DNA of 64,000 nt. Source: Bdellovibrio bacteriovorus (GTDB taxonomy: Bacteria; Bdellovibrionota; Bdellovibrionia; Bdellovibrionales; Bdellovibrionaceae). Location of the stretch: assembly GCF_002208115.1 (NCBI RefSeq), contig NZ_CP020946.1, positions 1,240,001 through 1,304,000 of the forward strand, in the 5' to 3' direction. Positions 9,279 to 18,641 of the stretch are shown one piece after another; within the stretch, counting starts at the first letter, position 1; every line of letters starts with the position of its first letter. Made by a program: the position numbers and the translations under genes. Under the pieces are notes generated by a model that saw nothing but the letters and a program-made list of their open reading frames with translations, did not search any database and had not been told where the DNA came from.

Positions 9279-10066
9279 AGAACCAAATCCCTTGTTTTAA
9301 GAATCTGCGCCACAATACTGAAGGCGATTTCCACCGGCGCGTTGGTGCCAAAGCTTTCTCCCATAGGGCAGTGGAATTTGTCGAGTGACTCTTGAGCAAT
9401 GCCGGCATCGATCAAGTCCTGGCGCAGGCGGCGCGCTTTTTGGTCGCTGCCGATGTTACCCACATAAGCGAAGCGATCGCGCTGTTTCATGACTTCCACC
9501 AAAATAGGCAGGTCAGTGCCATGGCCCATGGTCATCAAAGTCACAAAGGACTTTTCCGGAATGCGGGAAACCAGGCCCTTCATGTCCTCGGTGCAAATTG
9601 TGGTCAGACGACTGGAGGTCGGAAGTTTATCGATCCATTCCTGGCGCGGATCCACGCACGTGATCTTGCAATCCAGCCGCATCAACAGGCGCACCAGTTC
9701 CTGGGCAATGTGGCCGGCACCGAACACCCAGATGTTGAACGGGTGGTTGTATTCAAAGAATTCAAAGAAGAAGCTGACCACACCACCGCAGGTCATGCCG
9801 ATATCTTTTTGCAGATTCCAGTCGGCGTAGTGATGATGGATCTTTTCGCGGATCATTTTCTGGGCTTCTTCAATGGCGCGTTTTTCAACTTTGCCACCGC
9901 CAACAGTCCCGTACTCCAATCCGTCGGCCGACACGAGCGCCCGAGCGCCCACATCCTGGGGCGAGGATCCTTGTTGTTTTACCAGTGTCACGCTGACAAA
10001 GGATTTTCCCGCGTCCTGCAGGGACTTCATCGCGGACAGATAGTCTTCAAAGTTCATTTTACTCAT
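9275..10066 (-). CDS. xdhC: XdhC-family molybdenum cofactor insertion factor
   Basis: The 263-residue protein has the two XdhC/CoxI segments. The N-terminal one includes GSSPQDVGARALVSADG..GTVGGGKVEKRAIEEA and TCGG; the C-terminal Rossmann-like one starts at WVFGAGHIAQELVRLL. Proteins of this family bind and sulfurate the molybdenum cofactor and hand it to xanthine dehydrogenase; they are not part of the final enzyme. The gene overlaps xdhB by eight bases and ade by four, so its synthesis is coupled to both. Confidence 0.92.
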   Translation of the reverse strand: MSKMNFEDYLSAMKSLQDAGKSFVSVTLVKQQGSSPQDVGARALVSADGLEYGTVGGGKVEKRAIEEAQKMIREKIHHHYADWNLQKDIGMTCGGVVSFFFEFFEYNHPFNIWVFGAGHIAQELVRLLMRLDCKITCVDPRQEWIDKLPTSSRLTTICTEDMKGLVSRIPEKSFVTLMTMGHGTDLPILVEVMKQRDRFAYVGNIGSDQKARRLRQDLIDAGIAQESLDKFHCPMGESFGTNAPVEIAFSIVAQILKTRDLVL

Positions 10067-12386
10067 GACGGGCGATCTCCATCAGCATCTCTTCCGGGGT
10101 GGCCGGGGATTTCAGGGTCGAAATCAAACCTTTGCTTTTGGCATTGGCGGCGTCTTTCAAAGCAGTCCATACGCTGATTCCCAATAAGAACGGCGGTTCC
10201 CCCACGGCTTTGGAGCGGTGGACGTTTTCGCGGTTCTCGTGGTTTTCAATGAACTCGACATTAAACACCCTTGGCGTGTCTTGCACGTTCGGGATCTTGT
10301 AAGTGGTTGGGGAGTGGCTTAAAAGTTTTCCCTCTTTGTTGTGGAAAAGTTTTTCAGAAGTCACCCAGCCCATGCCTTGCACGAACGCACCCGTGACTTG
10401 GCCCTTGTCGATGCCCGGATTGATTCGGCGGCCCAGGTCCATCAGGATGTCGGTGCGAAGGACTTTGTATTCACCTGTGAACAGATCCACCTGCACTTCA
10501 CTGACGGCAACACCGTTGGTGAAATACTTAAACGGCGTCCCTTGGCTGGTCTTTTTGTCAAAACCAAGGCCCTCGGTTTTAAAGTGAGCGTACTCTCCCA
10601 AAGAAAGACGGTTGAAGTAAGCCTGTTTAACAGCGTCAAGCCAGGTCATGGATTTACTGGAAGGTTTGTGGGTCAGAAGTCCGTTTTCAAAATGGAATTC
10701 TTCAAACTTCAATTTGGATTCGTCCAAAGGCGGGCATTCGGCGATATCATTCATCGGCGTGCCAGCCAGGATGTTTTGGAACAACCATGCCAGACGTTTT
10801 TGAATCCCGACAGCTGCTTTTAAAGCCGCCGCACAGTTGATGTCAGATCCGCTGGAGGCCGCCGTAGGTGACGTGTTGTGGTTTTTCTCGGTCGAGGTTG
10901 CCATAACTTTGACGTCGTGGGCTGGAATACCAAAGGCGTGAGCCACGACCTGCTGGATCTTGGTGTTCACACCCTGACCCATTTCGGTGGCGCCGGTGGA
11001 AACCTGCACGGTGCCGTCTTTGTGAACGTTCACCGAAGCATTCCCTTGATTCAGGAAGCGTGCGGTGAAGGCGATACCGAACTTGGTTGCTGTCATGGAT
11101 AAGCCACGCACCGCGGTTTTGCTGCTGGCATTGAAAGCGTCGATTTCTTGACGGCGCTTTTCATAGTCGGAAGACTTTTTAAGATCCGCAAAAAGTTCTG
11201 GCAGGGGATTGTGTCCCAGCGCCTGACCATAGTGGGTCACGTTGTTGTGATCTTTTTGATAACAATTCAGTTCGCGGATGGCGAGGGCATCTTTTTTCAG
11301 ATGCAGGGCCATGTCCTCGATAATGCTTTCGATGGTCATGGTCCCTTGCGGACCCCCGAAACCACGGAAAGCGGTGTTGGAATAAAGATTGGTGCGAACC
11401 ACGGCACCTTCGATGTGCGCGGCGGGCAGATAGTACGCGCCATCAACGTGGAACATGGCTCGATCCAGGATCGAGCTTGAAAGATCGGCGTAAGCACCCC
11501 CGTCGGCATAAAGATGCGCCTTCAAGGAAAGAATGCGGCCGTCGTTATCAAAGCCCACTTCGTAATAGTTTTTAAACGGGTGGCGTTTTCCCGTCATCAT
11601 CATGTCGTCGTCTTTCGACAAACACAAACGAGCCGGGCGTTTCATTTTGCTTGCGACCAGAGCTGCCATCGCCGCAAATGGGGCGGCCTGACTTTCTTTG
11701 CCGCCAAAGCCGCCACCCATGCGTTTTACAATACAGACGACTTCATGCAGGCTTAAGCCCAAAGCTTCGGCCACCACGTGCTGGGTTTCAGTCGGGTGCT
11801 GGGAACTGGCGTGAACTTCGATCTGTCCGTCTTCCATCGGGTAGGCGATGCAGGCGTTGGATTCTAAATAGAAATGCTCCTGACCGCCGCACTCAAAGGC
11901 GCCTTTAAGGCGGTGTGGGGCTTTGGCCATTGCGGCGTCGGCATCGCCGACTTTGAAGGCGTTGGCTTTATAGATGAAACGATCCAGTTTAATGGCTTCA
12001 TCGATGGTGAAGATGCCATTTTCTTTTTCAATTTCAAATTGCACGTGTTTTTTTGCGCGCAACAGATCTTCGATGTCGGTGCCGACCAACAGCACCGCCG
12101 GTTCGTCATAGTGGCCGATCTTGTCGGCAACCAGAATAGGCTGTTCCGGAACAATGGTGCCCCAGGAGTTGTGGGAAAGATCTTTGGCCGTGAAAGCGGC
12201 CAAAACTCCACGGCACTTCAGGGCTTGGGAATAATCAATAGACTTCAGGCGGCCGGCGGCCGCGGGAACACCCACTGGCAGCACCAAGACTTCGCCCGCC
12301 ATCATCGGGCGGTCGTCGATAAACACACTGCCACCAGTGACGTGGCCCCGGGAAGAATCATGAGGGATGTTTTGACCTACGGACAT
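10059..12386 (-). CDS. xdhB: Xanthine dehydrogenase, molybdenum-binding subunit
   Basis: At 775 residues this matches the bacterial XdhB large subunit. It has the FRGFGGPQ motif lining the cofactor pocket, GGGFGGKE near the middle of the first half, and KAVGEPPFLLG near the C-terminus, whose Glu is the catalytic base of xanthine oxidising enzymes. It oxidises hypoxanthine and xanthine at the Mo centre and passes electrons to the iron-sulfur and FAD centres on XdhA. The gene overlaps xdhA by ten bases. Confidence 0.94.
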   Translation of the reverse strand: MSVGQNIPHDSSRGHVTGGSVFIDDRPMMAGEVLVLPVGVPAAAGRLKSIDYSQALKCRGVLAAFTAKDLSHNSWGTIVPEQPILVADKIGHYDEPAVLLVGTDIEDLLRAKKHVQFEIEKENGIFTIDEAIKLDRFIYKANAFKVGDADAAMAKAPHRLKGAFECGGQEHFYLESNACIAYPMEDGQIEVHASSQHPTETQHVVAEALGLSLHEVVCIVKRMGGGFGGKESQAAPFAAMAALVASKMKRPARLCLSKDDDMMMTGKRHPFKNYYEVGFDNDGRILSLKAHLYADGGAYADLSSSILDRAMFHVDGAYYLPAAHIEGAVVRTNLYSNTAFRGFGGPQGTMTIESIIEDMALHLKKDALAIRELNCYQKDHNNVTHYGQALGHNPLPELFADLKKSSDYEKRRQEIDAFNASSKTAVRGLSMTATKFGIAFTARFLNQGNASVNVHKDGTVQVSTGATEMGQGVNTKIQQVVAHAFGIPAHDVKVMATSTEKNHNTSPTAASSGSDINCAAALKAAVGIQKRLAWLFQNILAGTPMNDIAECPPLDESKLKFEEFHFENGLLTHKPSSKSMTWLDAVKQAYFNRLSLGEYAHFKTEGLGFDKKTSQGTPFKYFTNGVAVSEVQVDLFTGEYKVLRTDILMDLGRRINPGIDKGQVTGAFVQGMGWVTSEKLFHNKEGKLLSHSPTTYKIPNVQDTPRVFNVEFIENHENRENVHRSKAVGEPPFLLGISVWTALKDAANAKSKGLISTLKSPATPEEMLMEIARHE

Positions 12387-13840
12387 GCTGTCATTTCCTG
12401 TTGAAGTTCAATATGGCATTTCTTGAATAAATTCTCGGCGACTTTCAGACGGTATTCATCCGTGGCGCGAAGATCGGAAATAGGCTTGATCAAGGTGCGA
12501 ACCTTTTCACCCATTCGTATAAAGGTGTCTTCGCTGAAAGGCTGACCCTTCATTGCGGATTCAATGTCACTTAAACGAACCACGGTCGGGCCGACACCGC
12601 CCATGGCGATGCGGGCGTCACTGATGGTATTGCCATCGACTTTTACCAAAGCGGCAAAGGTCACCGCAGAAATATCCAGATCCTTACGCAGGGATACTTT
12701 AAAGAACTTGGACTTCCATTCAGGTCCGGGCACCGGGATCAGGATGCCTGTGGCAATTTCATCCGCAGTCACGTCAAAGACCTTGTAGGCTTTATAAAAC
12801 TTTGGCAAAGCCACTTTGCGAAGACCCTTGGTGGATTGCAAATGAACTTCCGCATCCAATGCCAAAAGAGCAGGGATGCTGTCACCAATCGGGGAGCCGT
12901 TCATGACGTTACCGACCAGAGTGCCTTGATTTTTGATTTGCGGTGAAGCGAAGATGCGCAGCAGGCGGGAAAGCTCTGGCAGTTTGTCTTCCAGGAAGTT
13001 TTCCAGGGCTGTCAGGGTGACGCGGGCTCCGACCCACACGCCGTCAGCGGTCATTTTGATTTCATTGGTGTCGGTGATCTTGTGCAAGCTCATCACGTCA
13101 TCCATGAAGGCTTTGCCTTTGTTGTGCAAAACGCCCAAATCAGTGGCACCGGCCACCAGACGAGTTTGTGGGGATTTGGATTTTTGCTCGGTCGCCACCT
13201 GGAAGTTCGCCGGGGCGGTGAATTTCTTGGCGCCAGCTTCAATCATCAAAGAATCAGAAGCCAGTGGCTGGAATTGTTTTTTCTGACTGTCCGTCAAGTA
13301 CTTGGCGGAAAGGGACTTCCATTTTGACAGATCCAGATTTGTCGCAGCCGCCAGGATCGGTTCATAGCCCGTGCAACGGCACAGGTTCCCGGTCAGGAAG
13401 TTGCGGGCTTTTTTCTCGGTGATGGCTTTGCCAGAGCAGGCACTTTTTTCTGCCAATGATGACAGCGAACACACCATGCCGGGCGTGCAGTAGCCGCACT
13501 GACCACCGTGGAATTCGCGCATCTTGTTTTGCACTTCGCTTAAGTCTTCCTGTTCGGAAAGTCCTTCCACCGTGACCAGTGATCCCATGTCGAAAAGGTA
13601 CATCGGGGCGATGCAGGAATTGATGGCTTGGAATTCAGACCAGGTGTTGTTTTCAAGTTTTGCCGAAAGCACCGTGCAGGCACCGCAGTCGCCTTCAGCG
13701 CACACCACTTTCGTTCCCGGAAGGGAGCTGTGATAGCGTAAATACTGGGCTAGCGGAAGAAAGGCTTTTTCGCCGGAAATGCGGTGTTCAGCGCCGTTGA
13801 TAAAGACATGAATTTCGTTGCGAATTTTGTTTTCAGACAT
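12377..13840 (-). CDS. xdhA: Xanthine dehydrogenase, iron-sulfur and FAD subunit
   Basis: This 487-residue subunit carries two [2Fe-2S] domains at the N-terminus: the plant-ferredoxin type (CAEGDCGACTVL) and the helical type (CGYCTPGMV and CRCTGYEPI). A CO-dehydrogenase-type FAD domain follows (VAGATDLGVL and NGSPIGDSIPALLALDAEV). It receives electrons from XdhB and reduces NAD+. It is the first gene of the xdhABC-ade operon. The 179 bases upstream hold the promoter and a GC-rich inverted repeat around 13906-13973, with no recognisable operator. Confidence 0.94.
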   Translation of the reverse strand: MSENKIRNEIHVFINGAEHRISGEKAFLPLAQYLRYHSSLPGTKVVCAEGDCGACTVLSAKLENNTWSEFQAINSCIAPMYLFDMGSLVTVEGLSEQEDLSEVQNKMREFHGGQCGYCTPGMVCSLSSLAEKSACSGKAITEKKARNFLTGNLCRCTGYEPILAAATNLDLSKWKSLSAKYLTDSQKKQFQPLASDSLMIEAGAKKFTAPANFQVATEQKSKSPQTRLVAGATDLGVLHNKGKAFMDDVMSLHKITDTNEIKMTADGVWVGARVTLTALENFLEDKLPELSRLLRIFASPQIKNQGTLVGNVMNGSPIGDSIPALLALDAEVHLQSTKGLRKVALPKFYKAYKVFDVTADEIATGILIPVPGPEWKSKFFKVSLRKDLDISAVTFAALVKVDGNTISDARIAMGGVGPTVVRLSDIESAMKGQPFSEDTFIRMGEKVRTLIKPISDLRATDEYRLKVAENLFKKCHIELQQEMTACP

Positions 13841-14019
13841 CTAAATTGGTTCTCATAAAAGGGGTCCCATGACAATAGAATTTCCCTTATGAGTTTAGCC
13901 CCTTTTGGGGGCCTCAATGTCCTCAAAAATTCAAATGTGAGCCGCCCCGGGGCCCTTATCGATTAAAAAGGGCTTTGAGTGTGGCAAGCGTGACGCGGAT
14001 CGCTGGACTTTTTGCCCGT

Positions 14020-14997
14020 TTACTTCTTAGTCAAAGTAAAACGCATCAATGAGTCGCCTCTTCCATACACCTTAATTTTCAGTTCATCTTCTTTTTTCAG
14101 ATTCAAGGATGATGTGACGGTATTGTTCGGTAGACACCGCTTCATTTTATCTTCGTTCTTGTCATCAAGATCGTCTTTGCCAGCATCAGGTTTTGCAGGC
14201 GCTGGGGATTTGCAGAACTGCTTTGGGAAAACTAATACTTTGCCGTTAATAGAAATCTCCGCCCTTACTGCACGCTGATGGCTGGAAACGTTTGTCATTG
14301 TCAGTGTGTAGTTACCATCCTTCACGGAGGGCCTTAGGGAAAGTCCTGAAACTGTTTTGCCAACCATGTTAATGGAATCATAGGAGCCGGTCTCTTGCAG
14401 GCCTTTATCTGTCAGAGTGAATACTCTGGTGGGGCTGCCGTCGTTGGAGTAATCGAAGATCATCAATTTACCCTGGACGGGTTTGTCGGTGATTAGCACG
14501 GATCGAAGCTTCTTAGTCGTAACGCCATTTAAAGTTTGTGTCGGAGTTGAATCGATAAGCTTCGCTCCATCCCATCTAAAAATAGAGGGAGATCCGACTT
14601 CTTTTCCATCAAGGATTTGAACAACTATTTCCGGTTTCCCATCCTGGTTAAAGTCCTTTGTTTCAAGGGATAAGCATGAGTGAATGGACGAGCTTGTGGA
14701 GAAAGTAACTGGATACTTTTTAAAACTTCCTTTTGGACCTTCTTTAAAAACAAGCAAACTGCAGTCAAGTGTTGTTGTCTTCAGGAGCACAACGTCATAA
14801 GGCAGCTTAGTTGGCCCATCAAGTTTGACTGACAATTGGTCGGCCACAACCCCGTCATTTATGGTTCGAGTGGCTCCTGTTTCTGGGTCTTTTGTAAGTG
14901 TAGCAGGAATATTTGCACTCAGGATCTTGTCTGGGACAAGCGCAGATGCATGCTGGGAGATCAATAGTATGATTGAAGCTAAAATTAAATTAGTCAC
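14020..14997 (-). CDS. Secreted protein with FG-GAP/VCBS-like segment, unknown function
   Basis: The 325-residue product starts with a plain signal peptide (MTNLILASIILLISQHASA). A calcium-binding-like loop DFNQDGKPEIVV resembles an FG-GAP/VCBS repeat. The C-terminal third contains a Cys-Lys-Ser stretch and a highly charged linker (DAGKDDLDDKNEDKMK). No enzyme motif is seen. Its start lies nine bases after the stop of the decayed gene upstream, so both once belonged to one transcript. Base composition is more AT-rich than the neighbours, suggesting acquisition of this pair of genes. Confidence 0.65.
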   Translation of the reverse strand: MTNLILASIILLISQHASALVPDKILSANIPATLTKDPETGATRTINDGVVADQLSVKLDGPTKLPYDVVLLKTTTLDCSLLVFKEGPKGSFKKYPVTFSTSSSIHSCLSLETKDFNQDGKPEIVVQILDGKEVGSPSIFRWDGAKLIDSTPTQTLNGVTTKKLRSVLITDKPVQGKLMIFDYSNDGSPTRVFTLTDKGLQETGSYDSINMVGKTVSGLSLRPSVKDGNYTLTMTNVSSHQRAVRAEISINGKVLVFPKQFCKSPAPAKPDAGKDDLDDKNEDKMKRCLPNNTVTSSLNLKKEDELKIKVYGRGDSLMRFTLTKK

Positions 14998-15006
14998 TTC
15001 GTACTC

Positions 15007-15426
15007 CTATTTGGATACAAATGGATTAGCTGCAACTGGTTCATATTTTGAAATGTGTGACCAGACTTTGGCACCAGGTTGCATTAGCCCGTAGCTTGAA
15101 GCAACGATTGTTTGAGCAGTAAAGTCAAAAATGGGGCTAAAGCGCGATTTTGAATTCGGATCGCGAAGACCTGAGTTCAAAAGAATTAGTTCCTCTTTGG
15201 CTACTTTCCCTTGGTCAAGAAACCAGTTTTAACGTTCAAAGGTTGTTTCATTCTTATTTTTTGCCTTGTATCCCGCGTTGTTGATTCTCATCAATTCTGT
15301 ACTTTGAAGAGATTTTCCGTTGTTGTATTCCATTTCGTAGTTGGCTGGGACGGCGCTCGGAACTGGTGATGAACCCAAGTAAACTCCATATCGATTTCTG
15401 GGTCTTAAAAGGTCAATAAACTGGAG
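15007..15426 (-). pseudogene. Decayed gene, possibly lytic-transglycosylase-like
   Basis: On the minus strand one frame is open for about 139 codons from 15426 to a TAG at 15007-15009, except for a single TAA at 15229-15231. An earlier in-frame TAA lies at 15427-15429. The two halves read as a normal protein (FIDLLRPRNRYGVYLGSS upstream; PIFDFTAQTIVASSYGLMQ downstream) with no start codon at a sensible place. The ASSYGLMQ block weakly resembles the core of SLT-type transglycosylases, but this is only a suggestion. With the 90 bases to 15516, in which nothing else is seen, this explains the longest gene-free stretch of the window. Confidence 0.6.
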
Positions 15427-15516
15427 TTAATTAACCAGCACAGATCGTAATTTGTGTTCTGTGGAGGTTTTATGCGGACTGTTTTTAATTTGTCGTGAAA
15501 TGATACGCGTTGTGGT

Positions 15517-17046
15517 TCATTTAAACACCATTCGGCCGTCCCAGACAGGCGCTTGGGCGGGGAGCTGGGTGTTGGGATTTCCGTCCCAGAAGAACGATTT
15601 GAAGTACGGTGCCATCGAGTCCCGCAAGGCTTCACGGGACTGACGGTTCTGTTCCGTCCACGCAAATCGGGCAAAGCTGGGCTTTTCAGTTTCAAAATTC
15701 CCCAGGTAGAACATCGCATCCATGCCGTGCACAGCGCCAAAAACTTCTTTCCACGGGGAGGGGGTTTCTTTCCATTCAAAGGAATAGCGATAGGTCTGCG
15801 GGTTGTAAGCTTTCACCGCCCAGAAGATTTCTTCCATCGTCATCTGCATCGCTACGGACCCAGCGGCAGTGCTGGAATGGTACAGAGTCACCTTGTCGTC
15901 TTTGATAAGATCTTCCTCTTTCAGGTCCGCAGGCGGATTCTGAATCAGGGACCATAGCTCTTTGTCAGTGGGCTTGATCAGGGCGCCGCCCAACAGATAG
16001 GTTGCTTCATCGGTGGTTAAACCCAGGATCAGAGGAACGCGGTGGAAGCTTCCGAATAGGATGCCCTCCACCCCATGCGGGAAAACGGCGTCATCTTTGA
16101 AATGCTGAAACGGCACGATATATTCTTGAGCCTGCACCAGTTCTTCGGTGGTGCGGGAATACAGGAACTGACGGACCCACTTGGTGCCCTTGGATAGCAG
16201 ATACGCTTCAGCATCGGATTTTTCTTTCACCAAGCCGGCATTGACGACCAGATTTTCTATGAAGTCTTCAGAGCGGGCCTCCGCCACCCAGCGTGGATAC
16301 GCATTCGGCACACCGGCAGAACAAACCGCACGGTGGAAAAGATCTTTGGAAAGGGGCGTTTGCAAAAGACCCCATACATTCATGCAGCCTGCGGATTGAC
16401 CCATGATGGTGATGTTGTCGGGATCTCCGCCGAAGTTTTCAATATTGGTGTGGATCCACTTGAGCACGGCGACCAGATCAAGAGTCACGTAGTTGCCGGA
16501 ACTGTCCCACTTGCTGCCTTTATTCAAAGCCTCATGGGCCAGCGCGCCCAGCATGCCCAGTCGATAGTTGGCACTGACAAAGACAACGTCTGAAGAAGAA
16601 GCCAGCCACGCGCCATCATAAAGAGGATCGGCAGAAGTGCCTTTGAAGTTGGATCCACCGTGAATCCACAATACCACCGGGCGTTTTTTCGCTGCGACGG
16701 GTTTCCATACATTCAGATACAGACAGTCTTCGCTGCCGACGGGAGTTCCAAATTGTTCCGGTGGAACGTTGGCAAAGAAATTTCCTTTTTGAGGGCAGGC
16801 GACAGGGAGTTTTGTGGCGTTGAGAGTGCCAATCCAAGGGGCCGGGGATCTGGGCGCTTTCCAGCGAAGATAACCCACCGGCGGTTCTGCATAAGGGATT
16901 CCAAGAAAGGCTTCGGTGTTGTGAGCAGTACGAAGGCCTTGGATTTTACCATCAGCCACGCGCGCGAAAGGGGCCGCTGCGTGGGAGTTCAAAGTCCAGC
17001 AGGTAAACAAGACCAGCAAAAGAGCAGAGTAAGCAAGTGATCGCAT
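15517..17046 (-). CDS. Secreted type B carboxylesterase
   Basis: The start is set at the ATG ending at 17046 because it is preceded by GGAGG and followed by a signal peptide (RSLAYSALLLVLFTCW..HAAA). The product, about 509 residues, has the family signatures LGIPYAEPPVGYLRW, EDCLYLNVW and the nucleophile motif GQSAG. Most relatives have GESAG, so Gln replaces Glu next to the catalytic Ser. The acid is in TTDEATYLLGG and the His in VHGMD. It should hydrolyse carboxylic esters in the periplasm or outside the cell; substrate unknown. It lies downstream of its own 276-base intergenic region. Confidence 0.88.
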   Translation of the reverse strand: MRSLAYSALLLVLFTCWTLNSHAAAPFARVADGKIQGLRTAHNTEAFLGIPYAEPPVGYLRWKAPRSPAPWIGTLNATKLPVACPQKGNFFANVPPEQFGTPVGSEDCLYLNVWKPVAAKKRPVVLWIHGGSNFKGTSADPLYDGAWLASSSDVVFVSANYRLGMLGALAHEALNKGSKWDSSGNYVTLDLVAVLKWIHTNIENFGGDPDNITIMGQSAGCMNVWGLLQTPLSKDLFHRAVCSAGVPNAYPRWVAEARSEDFIENLVVNAGLVKEKSDAEAYLLSKGTKWVRQFLYSRTTEELVQAQEYIVPFQHFKDDAVFPHGVEGILFGSFHRVPLILGLTTDEATYLLGGALIKPTDKELWSLIQNPPADLKEEDLIKDDKVTLYHSSTAAGSVAMQMTMEEIFWAVKAYNPQTYRYSFEWKETPSPWKEVFGAVHGMDAMFYLGNFETEKPSFARFAWTEQNRQSREALRDSMAPYFKSFFWDGNPNTQLPAQAPVWDGRMVFK

Positions 17047-17156
17047 GGGGCCTCCGTCAATTTCAGTCTTAGCGAGCTTCGGAGGATCTTCCAAGAATAA
17101 AGAAATCGAATTTCATAAAAATCATGCAGGCTTGGCAAGTTCTTTTAAAAAAATCG

Positions 17157-17168
17157 GTAATTACCGTC
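17157..17168. promoter_or_regulatory. 12-base perfect palindrome
   Basis: CGGTAATTACCG is self-complementary and lies in the 276-base region between the divergent carboxylesterase and trypsin genes. It could be a regulator binding site; nothing links it to a known family. Confidence 0.3.
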
Positions 17169-17322
17169 GAGGAAGAAATGTTCGGGGGCAATAATTTCCC
17201 CTCTGCAAAGGTCCGAAAAAAGGCCAGTTCCAAAGTGGGTCGCCGAGAGTCTTTGAGCATTGGGAAAAAACAGACAACGATTGATACAGGTTTTGAAGGA
17301 TTCAAGACCAGAGGGGAATAAA

Positions 17323-18093
17323 ATGAAAATGAACCATCTTGTTATCGCAGGCCTCATGATGATGTCTGCTCCAGTATTCGCGAAATCTGGCTCTGTAGGG
17401 GCTAAAATCGTTGGTGGCGTTGAAGCTTCCATCGGTGAGTTCCCATATATCGTGTCTTTGCAGAGCAGCAGCCATTTCTGCGGCGGTTCCTTGATCAAGA
17501 AGAACTGGGTATTGACGGCAGCTCACTGTGTTCGTGGTGGCACGGTTAAAAAAGTTGTGATCGGCTTGCATGACCGTACAAATGCGGTGAATGCAGAATC
17601 CATCGCTCCAAAAAGAATCATCGCTCACCCGAACTACAATTCACGCACAATGGAAAACGATTTTGCATTGATCGAGCTTTCTCAGGATTCTTCTTACGCT
17701 CCAGTGGCGCTGAACCCTGCTGAAATCACTCTTCCAACGGATGGCTCTGAAGTTTTGACGACTGTGGCTGGTTGGGGTGCAACTCGTGAAGGTTCTTACT
17801 CTTTGCCGACAAAACTGCAAAAAGTGGACGTTCCATTGGTTTCTACAGCAGCTTGTAACAAAGCTTACAACAACGGCATCACGGACAGCATGATCTGTGC
17901 TGGTTACGAAGGTGGCGGTAAAGACTCTTGCCAAGGTGACTCTGGTGGTCCATTGGTAGCTCAAGACGAAAACAATCAGACATATCTGGTTGGTGTTGTG
18001 AGCTGGGGTCAAGGTTGTGCTCGTGCGAACTATTATGGTGTTTATGCCAAAGTTAGCAACGCGATCGAGTGGATCAATAACACCGCTCAATAA
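17323..18093 (+). CDS. Trypsin-like serine protease (S1A family), secreted
   Basis: The start at 17323 has GAGGGG upstream and opens a signal peptide (MKMNHLVIAGLMMMSAPVFA). An activation site IVGG occurs at about residue 29. The catalytic triad is complete: His in TAAHC, Asp in NDFALIEL and Ser in GDSGGPL. The Asp six residues before that Ser (KDSCQGDSGG) predicts cleavage after Lys/Arg, as in true trypsin. Six to eight Cys could form disulfides. Codon choice here favours T-ending codons (GCT, TCT, GGT) unlike its neighbours, suggesting high expression. A role in prey digestion is an inference from the lifestyle. Confidence 0.93.
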   Translation: MKMNHLVIAGLMMMSAPVFAKSGSVGAKIVGGVEASIGEFPYIVSLQSSSHFCGGSLIKKNWVLTAAHCVRGGTVKKVVIGLHDRTNAVNAESIAPKRIIAHPNYNSRTMENDFALIELSQDSSYAPVALNPAEITLPTDGSEVLTTVAGWGATREGSYSLPTKLQKVDVPLVSTAACNKAYNNGITDSMICAGYEGGGKDSCQGDSGGPLVAQDENNQTYLVGVVSWGQGCARANYYGVYAKVSNAIEWINNTAQ

Positions 18094-18121
18094 TTCGATT
18101 TAAAAATTGAATTCAAAAGAG

Positions 18122-18153
18122 CCCCTGGGGAAACCCGGGGGTTTTTGTTTTTT
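18122..18153. terminator. Intrinsic terminator between convergent genes
   Basis: An eight-pair stem (CCCCTGGG/CCCGGGGG, one G-T pair) closed by a GAAA tetraloop is followed by a long T-rich tail. It ends the trypsin gene. Confidence 0.88.
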
Positions 18154-18165
18154 TGGTAAAGGAAA

Positions 18166-18552
18166 TTAGCGACAGCTTTGGGCCCATTTTTTCAGGTCCG
18201 CCGAAGACGACTGCGCCGGATTAAGCCAGCGGGCTTCTTCAAACTTCCAGACAAAGTCCATGCGGTGAGTGTTATAGACGTTGACGTAGTGAAGGCCGTC
18301 GCAGATTCCTTCAAGACCCTTATCTGTGACATACCAGTCTGAGTGATAGGCTGTCACTTCCGTGCGCTGTTGCTGCGAATCCTGGCAGGTATAGACGCAG
18401 CTCCATTTGCGCTGGGTGCCGTACCAGGTTTTTTTGTACAGTTGATACTTTTTGGAATACGGATCGGCGATACAACTGCAGGCATCGGCAAAAGCCGGCG
18501 CTGTAAGCTGAAGAGCCATAAATGCTGCAAGAATCCAGAACATCATCCGCAT
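18166..18552 (-). CDS. Small secreted Cys-containing protein, unknown
   Basis: The 128-residue product has a signal peptide (FWILAAFMALQLTAPAFA) followed by DACSCIADPYSKKY, and it keeps six Cys in the mature part, suggesting disulfides in the periplasm or outside. Aromatic residues are abundant (YKKTWYGTQRKWSCVYTC). Three ATG codons cluster at the start; the one ending at 18546 has the best-placed AGGG, so the true start may be two codons inside. I do not recognise the family. Confidence 0.7.
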   Translation of the reverse strand: MRMMFWILAAFMALQLTAPAFADACSCIADPYSKKYQLYKKTWYGTQRKWSCVYTCQDSQQQRTEVTAYHSDWYVTDKGLEGICDGLHYVNVYNTHRMDFVWKFEEARWLNPAQSSSADLKKWAQSCR

Positions 18553-18641
18553 CCCTGGAAAGAATGCAAGAGCAGTTCCGGCCAGGGATGAAACCAGGCA
18601 GATTTAGGCTGTCTATAAAATCGACGGTGCCGTGCCGGGAC

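Noticed and set aside
17124-17321. 65-codon open frame upstream of the trypsin gene
   Set aside because: No ribosome binding site, Lys-rich low-complexity product, and it occupies the promoter region of a strongly expressed gene.
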